A model generated the notes under the pieces. The model did not search any database and had not been told where the DNA came from. It was given only the letters and a program-made list of their open reading frames with translations. Shown piece by piece: positions 1 to 6,166 of a stretch of DNA of 12,861 nt. Location of the stretch: the NCBI GenBank assembly GCA_002392835.1, contig DGHX01000185.1:1-12861 (forward strand), read 5' to 3'. The stretch is from Prevotella sp. UBA3837 (GTDB lineage Bacteria > Bacteroidota > Bacteroidia > Bacteroidales > Bacteroidaceae). Within the stretch, counting starts at the first letter, position 1. Each line of letters opens with the position of its first letter. The position numbers and the translations under genes were made by a program.

Positions 1-5
1 GGGGT

Positions 6-189
6 GAAACCCCTGCACTCTGTGGGGGACATTAAAACCCCGAAGGGGTGACGGAGTACAAGCAGGGGTATCACCCCTGCATTAGGCACGGTATTCTGTG
101 TTAGCGGTGTTCTGACAGGGGTTGCACCCCTGCCTGTACTCCGTCACCCCTTCGGGGTTTTGATGCGCTACCCATTGTGCAGGGGTTTC
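6..189. repeat. Concentric nested inverted repeat (REP/MITE-like palindromic element)
   Basis: Four arm pairs share one centre of symmetry at about 97.5: 6-18 with 177-189 (13 bp), 34-60 with 135-161 (27 bp, perfect), 62-69 with 126-133, and 73-79 with 116-122. The region could fold into one long interrupted hairpin. The inner arms can also fold on themselves (62-80 and 116-132, each a CAGGGGT/ACCCCTG stem with a 3-nt loop). The 27-bp arm contains ACCCC-TTC-GGGGT followed by T residues, which resembles a small terminator in either direction. The symmetry is read directly from the sequence. That it is a dispersed or mobile repeat is inference. The left side reaches the window edge, so the element may continue beyond it. 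Confidence 0.75.
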
Positions 190-205
190 GCTTTGCTCCA
201 CCCCA

Positions 206-233
206 GCCTGTATTCTGTCACCCCTTCGGGGTT
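206..233 (+). repeat. Third copy of the palindromic-repeat arm motif
   Basis: This 28-bp segment repeats 132-160 in the same orientation with two mismatches and keeps the CACCCCTTCGGGGTTT core. It is preceded at 179-205 by a diverged version of the GCAGGGG...ACCCC hairpin. With the two arms of the neighbouring palindrome this makes three copies in about 200 bp, in both orientations. This supports a repeat family rather than a chance palindrome. Confidence 0.7.
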
Positions 234-376
234 TCTATAGCAGAATCATATCAGATGAGATGTGTATAAAGGGTAGTCCCTTGTAGGGGCGGGGGTGGGG
301 TCAGTAATCAACCAACACAGAATCTTGTAGAACTGTTTTTTTATCCCGCTTCAGCGGCAGGGGGGCAGACATCGTG
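234..376. other. Gene-free stretch with a G-run cluster
   Basis: No coding signal is seen. Positions 271-300 carry G-runs of 3, 4, 5 and 4 on the plus strand with loops of 12, 1 and 1 nt, which is a possible but non-ideal G-quadruplex. A small CCGCT/AGCGG hairpin with a 2-nt loop lies at 346-357. It follows a T-run on the plus strand, so it does not look like a terminator for either strand. Confidence 0.3.
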
Positions 377-403
377 GGGCGTTTTTTCGGGAAAAAACAG
401 CCC
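377..403. repeat. Perfect T/A-rich hairpin with GC clamp
   Basis: GTTTTTTC (381-388) and GAAAAAAC (391-398) pair perfectly around a 2-nt centre. GGGC (377-380) and GCCC (400-403) extend the stem to 12 bp with one bulged A at 399. It is not followed by a T-run on either strand, so it is described only as a stable inverted repeat. Confidence 0.6.
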
Positions 404-406
404 TTC

Positions 407-433
407 GACACCTGCGCTACACCCGGGGGTGTC
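407..433. repeat. Overlapping hairpins around ACACCCGGGGGTGT
   Basis: ACACCC (419-424) and GGGTGT (427-432) form a perfect 6-bp stem with a 2-nt centre. Alternatively GACACC (407-412) can pair with GGTGTC (428-433). The two pairings are mutually exclusive. No gene or terminator role is supported. Confidence 0.45.
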
Positions 434-440
434 ACCTGGC

Positions 441-510
441 GGGCGCGCACGCGCGGGCATCGCGCCAGCGCGCAGACACGCGCTCGTGCGCCCTCGCGTG
501 CGCGCGCGAG
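441..510. repeat. Alternating purine-pyrimidine GC tract with inverted repeat
   Basis: Almost every base is G or C, with long CG, GCGC and CAC alternation of the kind that favours Z-DNA. GCGCGCACGCG (443-453) is an exact inverted repeat of 495-505. CTCGCG (493-498) also pairs with CGCGAG (505-510). The 69-residue minus-strand reading frame across this tract is low-complexity and rich in Arg, Ala and Pro, as expected of a chance frame through GC-rich DNA. A perfect 10-bp palindrome, AGGTATACCT, follows at 521-530. Confidence 0.5.
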
Positions 511-580
511 GATAATAGAAAGGTATACCTAAGCTATTTTTTATGGGCAAAATCGCTGGAAACCCAGTGTTTATACGGGA

Positions 581-607
581 AGCATCGTAAGCATCGTTAG
601 CATCGTA
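581..607. repeat. 9-bp tandem repeat array, left arm (AGCATCGTT units)
   Basis: Three consecutive 9-bp units read AGCATCGTA, AGCATCGTT and AGCATCGTA. The middle unit is the exact reverse complement of the AACGATGCT unit in the array at 756-791, so the two arrays face each other across about 150 bp that contain a long A/T palindrome. Confidence 0.85.
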
Positions 608-684
608 ACTTTTACCCCTATGTACAAAACAGGGTTGATGAGAAGGGAAAATACCCCAAAAATGACAAAAATTGTATTTTTAAA

Positions 685-724
685 TTAATATATATATATT
701 ATATATATAATATATATATATTAA
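685..724. repeat. Perfect 40-bp A/T palindrome
   Basis: The half from 685 to 704 is the exact reverse complement of the half from 705 to 724, with no spacer and only A and T. Symmetry ends at 684/725. Such a sequence can extrude as a cruciform or melt easily. It lies between the two inverted 9-bp arrays. The internal ATT/AAT steps show it is not a plain (TA)n run. Confidence 0.85.
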
Positions 725-755
725 AATAAAGTGTATGTAAAAATGGCTATTTCTA

Positions 756-791
756 AACGATGCTAACGATGCTAACGATGCCAACGATGCC
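756..791. repeat. 9-bp tandem repeat array, right arm (AACGATGCT units)
   Basis: Four consecutive 9-bp units read AACGATGCT, AACGATGCT, AACGATGCC and AACGATGCC. They are in inverted orientation relative to the three units at 581-607. Because the unit is a multiple of three, frames stay open through it (Ala-Ser-Leu on the minus strand), but nothing else suggests coding. Confidence 0.85.
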
Positions 792-869
792 GCCCGCATC
801 TTTTCCGTCCCGGATATGCTGACCCAAATACGATGAATATTTGTTTTTGGGGCATTCATACAGCTGTCC

Positions 870-908
870 AAAAAAAACAAAAGCGACGGGCTTCACAGTC
901 GATCGCTT
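870..908 (-). terminator. Rho-independent terminator-like hairpin (minus strand)
   Basis: On the minus strand AAGCGA (908-903) can pair with TCGCTT (886-881). This is followed by a T-rich run (882-870) of four T, one G and eight T. An alternative inner pairing uses 898-901 with 884-887. The stem is short, but the U-tract is strong and lies about 90 nt downstream of a good promoter on the same strand. Confidence 0.45.
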
Positions 909-961
909 CTTCTTCAATAGGTATTAGTTCTTTTAAGGTAAAAAGATTGTTTTCAGGATAA
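870..961 (-). ncRNA. Candidate small RNA, about 90 nt
   Basis: The call rests on a well-spaced Bacteroidota promoter (967-998) and a terminator-like hairpin with U-tract (870-908) on the same strand. Between them there is no ATG-initiated reading frame on the transcribed strand. The start site near 960 is inferred from usual spacing after the TAnnTTTG box. No known RNA family is recognised. An alternative is an attenuated leader for something transcribed further left, but no convincing gene lies there. A 68-residue frame that crosses this region would have to start upstream of the promoter, at 1062, and is not favoured. Confidence 0.35.
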
Positions 962-966
962 CGATG

Positions 967-998
967 CAAAGGTAATAAAAGTTTTTGATTGCTGCAAA
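967..998 (-). promoter_or_regulatory. Bacteroidota sigma-ABfr type promoter
   Basis: On the minus strand TTTG (998-995) and TACCTTTG (974-967) are separated by exactly 20 nt. This matches the Bacteroides primary promoter pattern, TTTG at about -33 and TAnnTTTG at about -7. It is the best promoter match in the first kilobase. It points left, away from the helicase gene, whose stop codon is just upstream at 1079-1081. Confidence 0.6.
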
Positions 999-1078
999 CT
1001 TTTTTTAAAATATTTTTTGCAAATTTTGTTGTGTGGGAGCACAATTTTTTGATGTATGGCAAAAAAGAGTGAAAACGA

Positions 1079-2842
1079 TTACTTTCTCAGTTTTTTCAGA
1101 CGTCGGCGTGCATCGTTGGCCTGGGGGTAGACCTCGAGGGCCTTCTCATAGTTGCGTATGGCGGCATCGGTCATGTGCTCACGCTCGCATTCCTTGCCCA
1201 TCAGCGTGTATTCTGCTGCCAGCCGTCTCAGTTTTTCATCGTACTCCTGCTGCTGCTTGCGCAGGGTGGCTATCTCGTCGCGCTGCTGGTTGATGATCTG
1301 CAGCTTGTGGCGGATATAGCGCCGCGCCACGGGCTTCTCAATGTCGTAGCGGCTGTGTATGGCAAGGAAGAAGTTGTCGAGGAAGGCCTGGAAATCGCCA
1401 CGGTCGAAGGCGCGTATGGCGTCGCGGTACTGACGGTCGGCCTTCCCCTCCTGCATGGCCTGGCTGATGGCGGTCTGGTCGTTATAGCGCTGTGCGAACT
1501 GCACCACCTCGCCGCGCACGAAGATGTCCTGGCGGCGGATGGGGGTCGAGAGGGTGATGCCCTGCAACGAGGTGCAGCGCGACAGGGCCACGTAGGTCTG
1601 CCCTCCGGCGAAGGCACCTCCGGTGAAGTCGATGTTCACCTGGCTGAAGGTCAGGCCCTGGCTCTTGTGCACGGTGATGGCCCATGCCAGTCGCAGGGGA
1701 AACTGGGTGTAGGTGCCCAGCAGCTGCTCCTCGATTTTCTGTTCCTTCTCGTTGAACACGTAGCGCATGTTCTCCCACACCTCGCGTTCCACGACAAAGT
1801 CGGGGCCCTCTTCGGTGGCCACGGTGATGGTCCCCTCGTCCTCGTCGAGTTCGGTGATGATGCCCAGCGTGCCGTTCACCCACCGCTTGTCCTTGTCGTT
1901 CTTGATGAAGATGACCTGTGCGCCCACCTTCACATGCAGCTCGATGGGGGTGGGGAAGGAGCTCTCGGGGAAGTCGCCCTTGGTCCAGCCGCGGAAGGTG
2001 GTGGGCTCGCCGGGCAGCGCCTCCAGCTGCTGTTCGTTGATGTAGTCCACGGTGTCGCGGCGCGTGGCCAGGGTGATGGTGAGGGGATTGTTGGTGGAGG
2101 GTGACGGGTGGAGGGTGGAGGGAGGATAGACGGTGGCTCGCTGATTCAGCTGGTGGAGGTCTTGGTCGGTGGCGCGGTTCTGACGCACGCGGTCGAGGAG
2201 GGCTATGAAGTCATCGTCCTTCTGGCGGTACACCTTGCGCAGTTCTATGCTGACAAGCTGCATCTGCTGCCATACCTTTGCATTGAAGAAGTAGGCACTC
2301 TGGTAGAAGGGGCGCAGCAGCTGGCGGTCGTCCTCCTTGACCACGGGCTCCAGCTGGTAGATGTCGCCCACGAGGAGCAGCTGCTTGCCGCCGAAGGGCT
2401 CGTAGTTGCGGGTGTAGATGCGCAGCACGCGGTCGATGAAGTCGATGATGTCGGCGCGCACCATCGATATCTCGTCGATGATGATGAGCTCCAGCTCGCG
2501 TAGCAGTCGGCGCTGTGCGCTGGTGTACTTCAGCGTCTCCTTGATGTGGCGGCGGTCGTAGCGTGTGTCGTTGGGCAGCAGGGGGTGGAAGGGCAGCTTG
2601 AAGAAGCTGTGCAGCGTCTGTCCGCCCGCATTGATGGCGGCAATGCCGGTGGGGGCCAGCACTACGCATTTCTTCTTGGTGTGCTGTACCACATATCGCA
2701 GGAAGGTGCTTTTTCCGGTTCCTGCCTTCCCGGTGAGGAACAGTGACCGACGGGTGAAGTCAACAATCTGCAGGGCGTCCTGCCACTCGCGGTTGTCGAG
2801 GTCCAGTTCAAGGCTGTTGTTGCTCTTCGTGTCGTTGCTCAT
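1079..2842 (-). CDS. Pif1-like SF1B helicase / AAA ATPase with C-terminal TPR-like tail
   Basis: The 587-residue protein has the motifs of a Pif1/RecD-type superfamily 1B DNA helicase: Walker A GKAGTGKST (38-46), Walker B IIDEISM (121-127), VGDIYQLEPV (158-167), TVHKSQGLTF (390-399) and YVALSRCTSLQG (417-428). It should translocate 5' to 3' on single-stranded DNA using ATP in the cytoplasm. Its physiological role here is unknown. After the helicase core come a charged, probably coiled-coil stretch (about 512-545) and a TPR-like helix pair (about 546-580), an arrangement I associate with Bacteroidota homologues. A repeat-derived insert rich in Pro, Ser and Thr lies at residues 239-250. The start at 2842 overlaps the end of the penicillin-binding protein gene by 35 nt, suggesting coupled translation as last gene of the run. 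No strong terminator follows it. Confidence 0.9.
   Translation of the reverse strand: MSNDTKSNNSLELDLDNREWQDALQIVDFTRRSLFLTGKAGTGKSTFLRYVVQHTKKKCVVLAPTGIAAINAGGQTLHSFFKLPFHPLLPNDTRYDRRHIKETLKYTSAQRRLLRELELIIIDEISMVRADIIDFIDRVLRIYTRNYEPFGGKQLLLVGDIYQLEPVVKEDDRQLLRPFYQSAYFFNAKVWQQMQLVSIELRKVYRQKDDDFIALLDRVRQNRATDQDLHQLNQRATVYPPSTLHPSPSTNNPLTITLATRRDTVDYINEQQLEALPGEPTTFRGWTKGDFPESSFPTPIELHVKVGAQVIFIKNDKDKRWVNGTLGIITELDEDEGTITVATEEGPDFVVEREVWENMRYVFNEKEQKIEEQLLGTYTQFPLRLAWAITVHKSQGLTFSQVNIDFTGGAFAGGQTYVALSRCTSLQGITLSTPIRRQDIFVRGEVVQFAQRYNDQTAISQAMQEGKADRQYRDAIRAFDRGDFQAFLDNFFLAIHSRYDIEKPVARRYIRHKLQIINQQRDEIATLRKQQQEYDEKLRRLAAEYTLMGKECEREHMTDAAIRNYEKALEVYPQANDARRRLKKLRK
2093..2122. repeat. In-frame GGTGGAGGG repeats inside the helicase gene
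   Basis: GGTGGAGGG occurs at 2093-2101, 2107-2115 and 2114-2122. On the coding strand this gives a low-complexity Pro-Ser-Thr-His segment near residues 239-250, located between helicase motifs III and V. Such a segment is probably a surface loop. It looks like a short tandem repeat that has expanded within the gene without breaking the frame. Confidence 0.6.
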
Positions 2843-5270
2843 CTTGGGTGCTTTCGGCGGGGGTTACGTCTGTTGCTTCCGGCTGTGCCATGCCTTCACT
2901 CTCTTCTACCGGCGACTGCTCGTGTACGAAGGTGTCGTAGTCGTCGTCGTAGTCGATGCTGTTCAGTATGCTGTCGACGTTGTATTGCAGCAGGCTGTCG
3001 ATGGAGATGCTGTGGTCGTAGGAGTACTGGTTGGTGTTGATGGTGGGGTCCTTGCAGGGTGGGAACTTGCGGTGGTACTCGCTGAAGGCACTGTCGTCGA
3101 AGACGGCCTTCAGGAAGCGTCCGCACAGGGGCAGTGCGGTCTTGCCTCCCTGTCCTAACTGTCCGGTGCGGAAGTGTATGGCCCGGTATTCGCCGCCCAC
3201 CCATGCTCCGCACACCAGCCGCGGCGAGACGCCCACGAACCAGGCGTCGCTGTGGTTGTTCGACGTGCCGGTCTTGCCGCCGAAGTCGGTGTCGTCGAGG
3301 TGCTGGCCTATGAACTGCCGCAGTGACCAGCTGGTGCCGCTCAGGCCGCCCTTCAGCATCTCCTGCATGAAGTAGGCGCTGCGGTAGGGGATGGCTGCGC
3401 GCTGGCTGTCCTCGGCGCGGAAGATCTCGTTCCCCTCGCGGTCGAGGATGCGGGTGAAGAACACGGGTTCATGCACGCGCCCGTCGTTGACCACGGTGCA
3501 GTAGGCGTTCACCAGCTCCAGCAGGTTTACGTCGCTGGCTCCCAGTGCCAGCGAGGGCACCTCCTCCAGGTGGCTCTTGATGCCCATGGCGTGGGCGGTG
3601 CGCGCCACGTTGTCGATGCCCACGTCCTGTCCCAGTCGGGCGGCGATGGTGTTCACGCTCTTGGCGAAGGCGGTGCGCAGCGACATGCTGGCGCCCGACA
3701 CGCTGCCGCTGGCGTTGTGCGGGGTCCAGTTGTTGCCGATGCGGTAGTAGGTGTCCAGGTAGGGCTTGCTGGGCGTCATGCCGTGGTTCATGGCCTCGGT
3801 GTAGACGAAGAGCTTGAAGGTGGAGCCGGGCTGCCGCTGGGCCAGCACCTTGTCGTAGTTCCACGTGTCGAAGTCGATGTCGCCCACCCAGGCCTTCACG
3901 TGTCCGGTGTGTGGCTCGAGGGCCACGAAGCCGCAGTGCATGAAGCGGGTGATGTAGCGCAGCGAGTCCATGGTGCTCATGGTGCGTGTGACGGGTCCGT
4001 CGTAGCTGAAGAGCGTCACCTCGTGGGGTTCGTTCAGCCGCTTCCAGATGGAGTCGGGCTGGTCGGGGAACTGCTGCTGCAGCCGCTTGTACAGGGGCAG
4101 GCGGCGGGCAATGTTCTCTATGAAGCCGGGTATCTCGCGGTGGCGTGCGTCCTGCCAGGGGTTCATGCCTGCCCAGTGCTGGTTGAAGTTGTCCTGTATG
4201 ATGCGCATCTGCTGCTGTGCTGCCTGCTCGGCATAGCGCTGCATGCGTGTGTCGAGCGTGGTGTATATGGTCAGCCCGTCGGTGTAGGGGTCGATGTTGT
4301 GCTGTCGGCACCATTCCTGTATGTGGTCTTGCAGCGCCTGGCGGAAGTAGGTGGCCTGTCCGTCGAGGATGCTTTCGACGCTGTAGTCGAGCTGTACGGG
4401 CTGCACCGAGAGCGAGTCGTATTGCTGCTGTGTGAGATGTCCGTGCTGCAGCATTTTTGCGAGCACGACGTTCCGTCGGCGCTGGCTGTTCTCCGGGTTC
4501 AGCCGGGGGTTGTAGGTGGTGGTGGCCTTCAGCATGCCCACGAGCACTGCTGCCTGCTCGGGCCGCAGCTCGGCGGGCGTGGTGCCGAAGTAGGTCTTGC
4601 AGGCCGTCTTGATGCCGTAGGCGTTAGAGCCGAAGTCGACGGTATTGGCATACATGGTCAGAATCTCCTCCTTGCTGAAGTTCCACTCCAGCTTCAGCGC
4701 CGTCACCCATTCCTTGCTTTTCATGACGACAATCTTCAGCCCCGGGATGCGCCCCAGCAGTCCGGTGCTGTACTCGGTGCGCACGCGGAAGAGGTTCTTG
4801 GCCAGCTGCTGCGTGATGGTCGATGCGCCGCGTGCGTCGTTGTGCAGCACATAGTCCTTGAAGGCGGCGAAGAATGCGGGTATATCCACTCCGTGATGCT
4901 TGTAGAATCGCTCGTCCTCGGTGTCGACGAGTGCCTGCCAGAACACGGGGTTCACGTCTTCGTAGGCCACGGGGGTGCGGTTCTCGTTGAATATCTTGCC
5001 TATGAGCACACCGTCGGCACTGTAGATCATCGATGCCTGCGGCGGCTGTGTGGTCATGATGGTCTGCATGCTGGGCGAGCGCCCGAAAAGCCCGAAGAGG
5101 TCGATGTCGACGGCCCCCAGATAGAGTACGACGAAAAGGACAAAGGAGAGTATGCCCGAGAGTATCTTGATGTACCAGGGGCGTCCCTTGAACAGGCGTG
5201 CATACCAATGGAATGGTTTAGCTATTGCACTGTATATAGTTGATAATATGTTCTTTATCGTCGGGTTCAT
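2808..5270 (-). CDS. mrcA: Class A penicillin-binding protein (PBP1A-like, bifunctional)
   Basis: The 820-residue protein polymerises and cross-links peptidoglycan at the outer face of the inner membrane. A basic cytoplasmic N-terminus (1-34) precedes one membrane segment (about 35-53). The glycosyltransferase family 51 domain shows TEDERFYKHHG with catalytic Glu118, GASTITQQLAKN (148-159) and the EEILTMYANTVDFGSNAYGI segment. The transpeptidase has nucleophile Ser483 in PGSTFK, SVN at 538-540 and KTGTS at 666-670. The C-terminal tail (about 750-820) is acidic, rich in Gln, Glu, Ser and Thr, and probably disordered. The start at 5270 is the only ATG upstream of the membrane segment, and it puts 53 nt inside the end of miaA. 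The gene symbol follows PBP1A naming by similarity. Genes with the same two domains include PBP1B and PBP1C, but the overall form fits 1A best. Confidence 0.93.
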   Translation of the reverse strand: MNPTIKNILSTIYSAIAKPFHWYARLFKGRPWYIKILSGILSFVLFVVLYLGAVDIDLFGLFGRSPSMQTIMTTQPPQASMIYSADGVLIGKIFNENRTPVAYEDVNPVFWQALVDTEDERFYKHHGVDIPAFFAAFKDYVLHNDARGASTITQQLAKNLFRVRTEYSTGLLGRIPGLKIVVMKSKEWVTALKLEWNFSKEEILTMYANTVDFGSNAYGIKTACKTYFGTTPAELRPEQAAVLVGMLKATTTYNPRLNPENSQRRRNVVLAKMLQHGHLTQQQYDSLSVQPVQLDYSVESILDGQATYFRQALQDHIQEWCRQHNIDPYTDGLTIYTTLDTRMQRYAEQAAQQQMRIIQDNFNQHWAGMNPWQDARHREIPGFIENIARRLPLYKRLQQQFPDQPDSIWKRLNEPHEVTLFSYDGPVTRTMSTMDSLRYITRFMHCGFVALEPHTGHVKAWVGDIDFDTWNYDKVLAQRQPGSTFKLFVYTEAMNHGMTPSKPYLDTYYRIGNNWTPHNASGSVSGASMSLRTAFAKSVNTIAARLGQDVGIDNVARTAHAMGIKSHLEEVPSLALGASDVNLLELVNAYCTVVNDGRVHEPVFFTRILDREGNEIFRAEDSQRAAIPYRSAYFMQEMLKGGLSGTSWSLRQFIGQHLDDTDFGGKTGTSNNHSDAWFVGVSPRLVCGAWVGGEYRAIHFRTGQLGQGGKTALPLCGRFLKAVFDDSAFSEYHRKFPPCKDPTINTNQYSYDHSISIDSLLQYNVDSILNSIDYDDDYDTFVHEQSPVEESEGMAQPEATDVTPAESTQDEQRHEEQQQP

Positions 5271-6120
5271 ACCATTTTACTTCAGGGTCGTTCTTAAACC
5301 ATGTCAGTTGTTTGCGGGCGTATCGTCGTGTGTTGCCTTTCATGCGTTCCACTGCTTCGTCGAGTGTCCATGTTCCGTCGAGGTATGCAAACATCTCCTT
5401 GTATCCCACGGTGTTCAGGGCGTTCAGGTGTCGTTGTGGCAGCAGGCTGCGTGCCTCGTCCAGCAGTCCGTCGGCCATCATCTGGTCTGCACGCTGGTTG
5501 ATGCGTTCATACAGCTTGTCGCGCTGCATGTTCAGCCCTATCTTCTTGATGTTGAAGGGGCGCTGCCGCCGTGCTCCCTTGCGGAAGGATGTGTAGGTGC
5601 GCCCTGTCATGTGGCAAATCTCCAGTGCGTGCACCACGCGCCGCGGGTTTCGGCGGTCCACGATGTCGTAGTGCTCGGGGTCGAGGCGCTGCAGCTCGCG
5701 GCACAGCGCCTCCAGCCCTTCGTCGGCCAGCCTTTGCTTCATCAGGCGCCGTGTGTCGTCGTCAACGGTGGGAATGTCGTCGATGCCGTTGCACACTGCG
5801 TCGATGTACATCATCGAGCCGCCGCACATCAGCGCGTAGTCCGACTGCTGCAGCAGGTGCCCCGTCAGCAGCTCCATCACCTGCTGCTCGTACATCGACG
5901 CGCTGTAGTAGTCGGTCAGCGCCAGGGTTCCCACAAAGTAGTGCCGCACCTGCCGCAGCTGTTCTGCGGTGGGTGCGGCAGTGCCTATGCGCATGTCGCG
6001 GTACAGCTGTCGGCTGTCGGCATTGATGACAGGAATGGCATAGTGCTGCGCCAGGGCCATCGCGAGGGATGTTTTGCCCACTGCGGTAGGGCCGGTGATG
6101 ACAATGAGCGTCTTGGGCAT
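5218..6120 (-). CDS. miaA: tRNA dimethylallyltransferase MiaA
   Basis: The 300-residue enzyme transfers a dimethylallyl group to N6 of A37 in tRNAs reading codons that begin with U, the first step of ms2i6A formation. The P-loop GPTAVGKT (10-17), the DSRQLYRDM motif (35-43), the GGSMMYIDAV segment (about 100-109), DRRNPRRVVHALEI and the NTVGYKEMF motif near 238-246 are all those of the family, and the length is normal. The start at 6120 gives the expected short lead before the P-loop. The gene lies 46 nt after lpxA, and its 3' end overlaps the penicillin-binding protein gene by 53 nt. The product is cytoplasmic. Confidence 0.97.
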   Translation of the reverse strand: MPKTLIVITGPTAVGKTSLAMALAQHYAIPVINADSRQLYRDMRIGTAAPTAEQLRQVRHYFVGTLALTDYYSASMYEQQVMELLTGHLLQQSDYALMCGGSMMYIDAVCNGIDDIPTVDDDTRRLMKQRLADEGLEALCRELQRLDPEHYDIVDRRNPRRVVHALEICHMTGRTYTSFRKGARRQRPFNIKKIGLNMQRDKLYERINQRADQMMADGLLDEARSLLPQRHLNALNTVGYKEMFAYLDGTWTLDEAVERMKGNTRRYARKQLTWFKNDPEVKWYEPDDKEHIINYIQCNS

Positions 6121-6122
6121 TT

Positions 6123-6144
6123 ACGATTTGCGGATTTGCGATTT
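6123..6144 (-). repeat. Short AAATCGC-type tandem repeat between lpxA and miaA
   Basis: On the minus strand the spacer contains AAATCGC, AAATCCGC and AAATCGT in a row, ending just before the miaA start. The unit length varies between 7 and 8 bp, so this is imperfect. It fills about half of the 46-nt gap between two co-transcribed genes. Confidence 0.45.
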
Positions 6145-6166
6145 ACCTGTTTACCGAGTGTTTGGC

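Noticed and set aside
341..550. 69-residue minus-strand frame in the GC-rich tract
   Set aside because: Composition follows the repetitive GC sequence (runs of Arg, Ala, Pro), there is no promoter or family resemblance, and the DNA is explained better by hairpins.
541..620. tRNA gene or integrase attachment site
   Set aside because: No cloverleaf or T-loop sequence could be formed, and no integrase or matching direct repeat is present in the window.
581..791. CRISPR array
   Set aside because: The 9-bp units are directly adjacent with no spacers and no cas genes are present.
680..880. 66-residue minus-strand frame
   Set aside because: It runs through the 9-bp array (Ala-Ser-Leu repeats) and the A/T palindrome (Ile-Tyr repeats), so it is open only because of repeats. 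Its start lies at the candidate terminator.
1029..1050. Terminator hairpin (TTGTG/CACAA followed by T-run) near the helicase 3' end
   Set aside because: Only a 5-bp stem, and the T-run is on the plus strand, the wrong orientation to end the minus-strand helicase transcript. No plus-strand gene precedes it.
856..1062. 68-residue minus-strand frame
   Set aside because: It would start upstream of the strong promoter at 967-998 and would span the promoter and the terminator-like hairpin. No recognisable domain.
3471..5243. 590-residue plus-strand frame opposite the penicillin-binding protein gene
   Set aside because: It lies antisense to a gene with all catalytic motifs intact and is rich in Val, His, Leu and Gly, typical of the opposite strand of GC-rich codons. 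Not a known protein type.
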